From: an uncultured Veillonella sp.
Lineage (GTDB): Bacteria > Bacillota > Negativicutes > Veillonellales > Veillonellaceae
DNA length: 40,054 nt
Reading direction: 5' to 3'
NCBI GenBank assembly: GCA_900757715.1
Contig: CAAEOZ010000204.1
Coordinates: forward strand, 1-40,054
The notes beneath the pieces are model-generated. The model was not told where the DNA came from, made no database searches, and saw nothing but the letters and a program-made list of their open reading frames with translations. The translations under genes were made by a program, and so were the position numbers. Shown here piece after piece: positions 35,627 to 40,054 of the stretch. Every line of letters starts with the position of its first letter. Position 1 is the stretch's first letter.

Positions 35627-36462
35627 TATGCATCCTTTCTGGAATTTACAAATTCTTGGTCTACAGCACAGATAACAATACCATGACGATCTGCCATATT
35701 AAGCACGTCTTGTTGTTGTACGAAAATAGTCTTTTCCGCTTCTACAGCTAGCACCTTACAACCGCTATCAATCATAGACATGAGAGTTTTTATGCCTACT
35801 GCTGGCACATCAAAGCGTACGTCTTGATTTGGTTTTTCTGTTTTAACAACAATCGCATCTCCGCGCCCCAGTTCTCCACCTCTCAAGATACACTTGTCAG
35901 TCCCTTCAATGGCTTCAATTGCCATGACCGCCTTATGTTTAACAACAACGGTTTGACCAATATCAAGGCCCCCCATTTGTTTAGCTAATTCAAAACCAAA
36001 ACAAATGTCAGCCCATTGCTCATCTGTAGGTTGTGCTTTTGAAAGCACTCCTACCTTTGGCATAAAAGGTTTCAAGTATGCTGTTTGATCTAATACTTTA
36101 AAGCCTTCCCGTTCGATTTCATCAACGATGGCAAGCATAATCGTATCATCTTTACGATTTTTGAGCCGCTTTAAAACGCCTAATGTTTTTAAATCAGGAA
36201 ATGTAAGGCCTTTAAAGAGAATCTCTTTAGTGACTTTTCCAAGCATAGTTAACTCTTGAACCTCTTCTTTTTTCAAGGTTTTAAAGATTTTACCTAGTTT
36301 AGCAACACCAATATCATAGAAAGCATCAGCCTCAGCCTTTAGAGCTGGGTCAATATCAGGTACTACACCGATAACAACCACCTCGTGGCCCAATACATGA
36401 GCGGCACGCATGAATTCTACAGGCAAAACACCAATGCCCGCAATTAATCCTACCTTTGCCAA
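35626..36462 (-). CDS. lpxI: LpxI, UDP-2,3-diacylglucosamine pyrophosphatase
   Basis: At 278 residues it matches the LpxI (former DUF1009) family: KVGLIAGIGVLPVEFMRAA at the N-terminus and a C-terminal domain with DIGQTVVVKHKAVMAIEAIE and GTDKCILRGGELG. LpxI replaces the unrelated LpxH of E. coli and yields lipid X. The start is TTG at 36462. An AGGAGG site 7 nt upstream fixes it, and the rare start may lower expression. It is the first gene of the 15-gene run and is coupled to lpxB by a TAATG overlap. Confidence 0.95.
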   Translation of the reverse strand: MAKVGLIAGIGVLPVEFMRAAHVLGHEVVVIGVVPDIDPALKAEADAFYDIGVAKLGKIFKTLKKEEVQELTMLGKVTKEILFKGLTFPDLKTLGVLKRLKNRKDDTIMLAIVDEIEREGFKVLDQTAYLKPFMPKVGVLSKAQPTDEQWADICFGFELAKQMGGLDIGQTVVVKHKAVMAIEAIEGTDKCILRGGELGRGDAIVVKTEKPNQDVRFDVPAVGIKTLMSMIDSGCKVLAVEAEKTIFVQQQDVLNMADRHGIVICAVDQEFVNSRKDA

Positions 36463-36755
36463 GACTATACCTCCTAGATGGCCTCACGGCCTATATATCA
36501 ATTAGTAATTTCAAGTTCACTATGAAAATACCTAAAAATAGACATAATCATATACAATATATTTTACTATAAATAGCTACTTTTTACCATTAAAAAGCCA
36601 AGGTTTATGCCCTTTTCTTCATCATTTTATTAAAATTTCCTTATTACTTTTAACTACTAAAACATCTATAAATATATCTATCAAAACTTTTTATAATTAT
36701 GAAAATATAATGCAAATTATCATTAATATAAAACTCAACCAGTTATAATGTACAC
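36463..36755 (-). promoter_or_regulatory. Upstream region of the lpxI-to-DUF3084 run
   Basis: About 290 nt of AT-rich sequence hold no gene. A promoter for the long gene run is expected here. A TTGATATATA stretch resembles an extended -10, but no convincing -35 accompanies it. A GGCC-GTGA-GGCC hairpin with a GNRA-type loop (36480-36491) lies a few nt before the lpxI binding site and could affect its translation. Confidence 0.4.
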
Positions 36756-36783
36756 AAAAAGACCTCGTACATTGTACGAGGTC
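36756..36783 (-). terminator. Terminator after lpxA
   Basis: A 10-bp stem GACCTCGTAC / GTACGAGGTC with a 3-nt loop is followed by TTTTT on the minus strand, 8 nt after the lpxA stop. It separates lpxC-fabZ-lpxA from the lpxI run. Confidence 0.93.
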
Positions 36784-36790
36784 CTCATAA

Positions 36791-37603
36791 TTAGTCGCGA
36801 CGAGTACGCATAATTCCCCTATCGGCATTGCGTAAGAAGCGTAATAAATTTTCAATTTCTACGGAAGAGTCCAATTGTAATTCCATTTCTTCAATTGCTT
36901 TGGATAAGCTGAATCCAGAACGATAAATAATGCGGAATGCCTGTTTCAAATCACGTCGTACATCTTCGGAAATCCCTGCACGAGATAATCCTACAGAGTT
37001 AAGACCGATAACACGTGCCGGTTGACCATCAGCAATTACGTAAGGCGGGATATCTTGTACCACCTTAGCCATTCCGCCAACCATAGCGTTACGACCGATT
37101 TTAACAAATTGATGAATACCAGCAAGACCGCCAATAACTACACGATCTTCAACGATAGCGTGACCTGCAAGGCCTGCACAGTTACTCATTATTACATTAT
37201 TACCAACGATACAGTTGTGAGCCACATGTGTACATGCTTGAAGTAAGCAATTATTGCCTACACGTGTTTCTTCACCCTCACCAGTAGCGCGGCTAATAGT
37301 TACGAACTCACGAATAACCGTTTCATCACCAATATTACAATAGCTTTTTTCGCCTTTAAATTTTAAATCTTGCGGTTCCAACCCAATAGATGCGTTAGGA
37401 TAAATTTCACAACGCTTACCAATGGTTGTCCAACCACCAATTACAACATGTGCACCGATTTGTGTGCCATCGCCAATCTCGACATGTTCGCCGATAACAG
37501 CGCCAGGACCTACGATTACATCTTTGCCCAATTTAGCATTTGGATGGACTATGGCTGTACTATGGATGTTGGATTCCGCATTTTCCATGCCTACAACTAT
37601 CAC
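36791..37603 (-). CDS. lpxA: LpxA, UDP-GlcNAc O-acyltransferase
   Basis: A left-handed beta-helix of hexapeptide repeats (HPNAKLGKDVIVGPGAVIGE and onward) fills the first 190 residues, followed by an alpha-helical C-terminus. The CTHVAHNCIVGNN segment holds the catalytic His region. LpxA adds the first acyl chain in lipid A synthesis. Three start candidates exist. The GTG at 37612 overlaps the GAGGAG site, the GTG at 37603 has an 8-nt spacer, and the ATG at 37588 lacks a site. I chose 37603 (270 residues), though the extra residues before MENAES are unusual for the family. Confidence 0.95.
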   Translation of the reverse strand: MIVVGMENAESNIHSTAIVHPNAKLGKDVIVGPGAVIGEHVEIGDGTQIGAHVVIGGWTTIGKRCEIYPNASIGLEPQDLKFKGEKSYCNIGDETVIREFVTISRATGEGEETRVGNNCLLQACTHVAHNCIVGNNVIMSNCAGLAGHAIVEDRVVIGGLAGIHQFVKIGRNAMVGGMAKVVQDIPPYVIADGQPARVIGLNSVGLSRAGISEDVRRDLKQAFRIIYRSGFSLSKAIEEMELQLDSSVEIENLLRFLRNADRGIMRTRRD

Positions 37604-37623
37604 TACAATCACTCCTCATTCTA

Positions 37624-38049
37624 TTATACAAGGGCAAACATGTATTCACCGCTAGCGCACAATTTGTCGCCAACATAGGCACGGCCTTCAACCTTGCCCA
37701 TTTTACCTTTAATTTTAACAATATCTACCTCCATGCGAACTTGATCGCCAGGTTTTACAGGATGGCGGAAACGCACTTTATCAATACCTGTAAACATAGG
37801 AGTAAGCCCACGATTTTCCTCAGGGTACAATAATGCAATACCACCAACTTGAGCAATAGCCTCAGTCAATAATACGCCCGGCATAACTGGGTTACCTGGG
37901 AAATGACCTTGGAAGAATAATTCGTTGAATGTAGCATTTTTAATGCCCACAGCACGTTTCATAGGTTCTAACTCAACAATGCGATCCACTAAAAGCATTG
38001 GATAACGATGAGGTAAAATTTCTAAAATATCTTCGTGATTAAGAATCAT
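37624..38049 (-). CDS. fabZ: FabZ, 3-hydroxyacyl-ACP dehydratase
   Basis: This hotdog-fold dehydratase of 141 residues has the catalytic His49 and Glu63 in GHFPGNPVMPGVLLTEAIAQ. It acts in fatty acid elongation and competes with LpxA/LpxD for 3-hydroxyacyl-ACP, which explains its place between lpxC and lpxA. The ATG overlaps the lpxC stop by 4 nt (ATGA). Confidence 0.97.
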   Translation of the reverse strand: MILNHEDILEILPHRYPMLLVDRIVELEPMKRAVGIKNATFNELFFQGHFPGNPVMPGVLLTEAIAQVGGIALLYPEENRGLTPMFTGIDKVRFRHPVKPGDQVRMEVDIVKIKGKMGKVEGRAYVGDKLCASGEYMFALV

Positions 38050-38885
38050 GGCTGTGTCTCCCTTATTTCTTCCATTATACTGCGAGCCAATCTTGAATTT
38101 AGTTCATGACTCGATTTCAAAGCAATTACATGGCCTTCAATTGGTCCTAATAAGAATAAATCTCCTATAACATCTAATGCTTTATGACGAACTAATTCGT
38201 CATCAAAGCGTGGTACAGATAGACATTTCTCATCATCATAGACTAATGCATTATCTAGGCTACCGCCTTTTGCAAGGCCCATGGCCTGTAATTGTTCTAA
38301 TTCTTTCATAAATCCGATAGTCCTAGCAGACCCAATATGCTCTTTAAAGTATTCTGGTGATACTTCAAAATCACATTGTTGAGTGCCCAGCAACGGATGA
38401 CTGTTAATAGATGTGAACGTCATACGATAACCATCATATGGCAAGATCACAACAAAACGGTCTCCATCATAAACAGCATGGGATCGAGTCACTTTATATA
38501 CCTGACGCGGTGCTGTTTGTTCTTTAATACCAGCCTCTTCAATAAGATTGACAAAAATAGCACTACTGCCATCACCTACAGGAGGTTCTGGAGAATCCAT
38601 TTCAATATAACAGTTATCAATATTCATAGCACTGAACGCGGCCATCACATGCTCTACAGTGAATACCTTTGCCTCACCATTTTCCAATGTGGTAGCGCGC
38701 ATAGTGTTCGTCACATTATCAATGTGTGCTCGCACAGAAGGATTCCCTTCAATGTCCGTGCGGACAAACACAATTCCTGTATCTTCAGGTGCAGGTTTGA
38801 AAACCATATGTACTGGTTCACCGCTATGAAGGCCAATCCCTTGATATGAAATAGCCTTTTCTATTGTTTGTTGTGGCTTACTCAT
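38046..38885 (-). CDS. lpxC: LpxC, UDP-3-O-acyl-GlcNAc deacetylase
   Basis: This zinc deacetylase is the committed step of lipid A synthesis. Zinc ligands are seen as His79 in TVEHVMAA, and His234 and Asp238 in HKALDVIGD; the general His is His260 in SSHELN. The PPVGDGSS loop is present. The length of 279 residues is a little shorter than E. coli LpxC (305), lacking part of the C-terminal tail used there for FtsH-mediated turnover. An AAAGGA site precedes the ATG. It is the first gene of lpxC-fabZ-lpxA. Confidence 0.97.
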   Translation of the reverse strand: MSKPQQTIEKAISYQGIGLHSGEPVHMVFKPAPEDTGIVFVRTDIEGNPSVRAHIDNVTNTMRATTLENGEAKVFTVEHVMAAFSAMNIDNCYIEMDSPEPPVGDGSSAIFVNLIEEAGIKEQTAPRQVYKVTRSHAVYDGDRFVVILPYDGYRMTFTSINSHPLLGTQQCDFEVSPEYFKEHIGSARTIGFMKELEQLQAMGLAKGGSLDNALVYDDEKCLSVPRFDDELVRHKALDVIGDLFLLGPIEGHVIALKSSHELNSRLARSIMEEIRETQP

Positions 38886-38935
38886 AAGAATGTCCTTTCA
38901 TAATCTGAATTCACGTTTACTATACACCAATATGT

Positions 38936-38964
38936 ATTATACCCTATTTGCATAGGCGTTACAA
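38936..38964 (-). promoter_or_regulatory. Promoter of lpxC-fabZ-lpxA
   Basis: TTGTAA (38959-38964) and a perfect TATAAT (38936-38941) are separated by 17 nt, giving a leader of about 45 nt before the lpxC ATG. Confidence 0.9.
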
Positions 38965-39060
38965 GAAATTTACCATATATTACGCTAATTGGAAAGACTA
39001 TTCTTAGTCTTTAAAATTTTAATAGATTATTTTTAAACACTAAATTATATGTTATAAAAT

Positions 39061-39137
39061 AAAAAGAGATTTCATCCATGCTAATAGGAATCAGTTTCAT
39101 CTTAGATATTCCACAATCGCATAAACAAAATCTCTTT
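39061..39137 (-). terminator. Long structured terminator after the second acyltransferase
   Basis: The outer stem AAAGAGATTT / AAATCTCTTT encloses about 57 nt that can form inner stems (ATGC/GCAT and GGAAT/ATTCC) and is followed by TTTTT on the minus strand. It ends 11 nt from the acyltransferase stop. The length of the enclosed loop is unusual. A smaller hairpin AAAGACTA/TAGTCTTT follows at 38993-39012. Confidence 0.75.
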
Positions 39138-39148
39138 AAAATTATTAA

Positions 39149-40051
39149 CTATTGAAAAACATCAGGTGGTGTATCTATTTGTTCACCATAAAAACGACGA
39201 GTCCATTTCCAACGGTTATGAAGCCAAAACCAATCTTCAGGATATCGCCGAATATAATCTTCAATAAACTCATTTAGACGAGTTGTTGTTACCGCTATAT
39301 CACGCTTTTTATCATCTGTGCGTTCCACATAAATTGGTGAATGCGCTTCAATCTCATATTTCTCAGAAAACGGACTATAATGTATGGTTACAAAAATAAT
39401 GGGCACATCTTGCATACGAGCCAATACAGCTGGTCCCGCAGCCGTCAATGTTTCATAACCAAAGAATGGTGCAAGAACGCCATCATCACCAGGGTCCTGA
39501 TCCATAATAAGGCCTAAAAATGCACCTTTTTTTAGTTCATTAATCATTTCACGAACACCTGTTTTATAGGTCACATGTTGATGCATAATCCGACGATATT
39601 CATTGATAAACTTATCGGCATCACCATTCTGTTTCATAGCCACAGAAATCAACGGATACCCTTCAGAAGCAAGAACGGCACCTAGGAGTTCCCAGTTACC
39701 ACTATGAACAGCGGCTAAGATTGCACCTCGACCATTTTCTAAGGCATCATCTAAGTACTCTCGATTAATAAACTCCACCATATCTTTGTATGCACCATCT
39801 TTAATTTCAGGATAGCGCAATACATCAATAATCATACGGCCAAAGCGTGTAGTGCTAGCTTTCGCAATACGTCGAGCTTCTTTAGGATCATCTGTAATAT
39901 TACAGAATAAAATTTGGCCTATCGCTAGGCGCTTGCGTTTAGGTGGCACCACTAACCACGCAATTTCACCAAGCAATGTACCAATAGCATATTGCAAACC
40001 TTTAGGTAATAAGCAAATAAAGGCACTAAAGATTTTCATAAACCTATACAT
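39149..40051 (-). CDS. LpxL/HtrB-type lipid A acyltransferase, second copy (start at window edge)
   Basis: It belongs to the same family as the copy at 26240-27172, with the H-x4-E motif in HSGNWE (His116, Glu121), LIMDQDPGDDGVLAPFFG, and a C-terminal WFWLHNRWKWTRRF stretch. It should add another secondary acyl chain to lipid A, complementing the first copy. The frame has an ATG at 40051 with only 3 nt of window beyond it, and an in-frame ATG at 40039 preceded by AGG. The true start therefore cannot be settled and may lie outside. It probably belongs to a unit that continues upstream, where lpxD would be expected; this is inference. Confidence 0.9.
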   Translation of the reverse strand: MYRFMKIFSAFICLLPKGLQYAIGTLLGEIAWLVVPPKRKRLAIGQILFCNITDDPKEARRIAKASTTRFGRMIIDVLRYPEIKDGAYKDMVEFINREYLDDALENGRGAILAAVHSGNWELLGAVLASEGYPLISVAMKQNGDADKFINEYRRIMHQHVTYKTGVREMINELKKGAFLGLIMDQDPGDDGVLAPFFGYETLTAAGPAVLARMQDVPIIFVTIHYSPFSEKYEIEAHSPIYVERTDDKKRDIAVTTTRLNEFIEDYIRRYPEDWFWLHNRWKWTRRFYGEQIDTPPDVFQ

Positions 40052-40054
40052 GGA

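Noticed and set aside
36540..36740. Small RNA or small gene in the AT-rich stretch before lpxI
   Set aside because: No hairpin with T-run, conserved block or frame with a binding site could be found.

Overview
The window looks like a chromosomal segment of a Veillonella or a close relative (Negativicutes, the diderm Firmicutes). It is AT-rich and carries Firmicutes hallmarks: a PyrR-attenuated pyr operon and a rapZ-yvcK-whiA cluster. These sit beside a nearly complete lipid A/Kdo/Lpt outer-membrane pathway and three SLH-domain porins of the OmpM type. Every convincing gene is on the minus strand, so transcription runs from high to low coordinates. No tRNA, rRNA, CRISPR, IS element or phage gene was recognised.

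Layout from left to right. Positions 1-6840 hold a pyrimidine operon read pyrB-pyrC-carA-carB-pyrK (pyrK cut by the window edge), with a strong promoter and a complete PyrR attenuator upstream of pyrB. Positions 6868-14149 hold an operon of a HAD phosphatase, rapZ, yvcK, whiA and a 1015-residue secreted protein. That last protein has a roughly 490-residue Ala/Glu/Lys/Arg helix and I do not recognise its family. Positions 14333-19421 hold three tandem ompM paralogues, each with its own promoter, a conserved leader of about 160 nt and its own terminator. Positions 19758-21787 hold yqgF-like, yitT and lepB.

Positions 21830-36462 are one closely packed run of 15 genes: lpxI-lpxB-msbA-waaA-lpxK-kdsB-kdsA-kdsD-kdsC-lpxL-like-lptC-lptA-lptB-lptF/G-DUF3084. 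Positions 36756-38964 hold lpxC-fabZ-lpxA behind a near-consensus promoter. A second LpxL-type acyltransferase lies at the right edge.

Together the right two thirds encode most of an outer membrane programme. LpxC/A/I/B/K and two acyltransferases make lipid A, KdsA/B/C/D with WaaA make and attach Kdo, MsbA flips the product, and LptA/B/C/F(G) carry it across the periplasm. The OmpM proteins tether the outer membrane to peptidoglycan, and signal peptidase I processes exported proteins. LpxD, LptD/E and the Bam proteins are not in the window. The least explained items are the shared ompM leader element, the giant charged-helix protein, the DUF3084 protein ending the lpt run, and the single LptF/G-type permease. 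Several start codons were moved from the longest open frame to the one served by a ribosome binding site.
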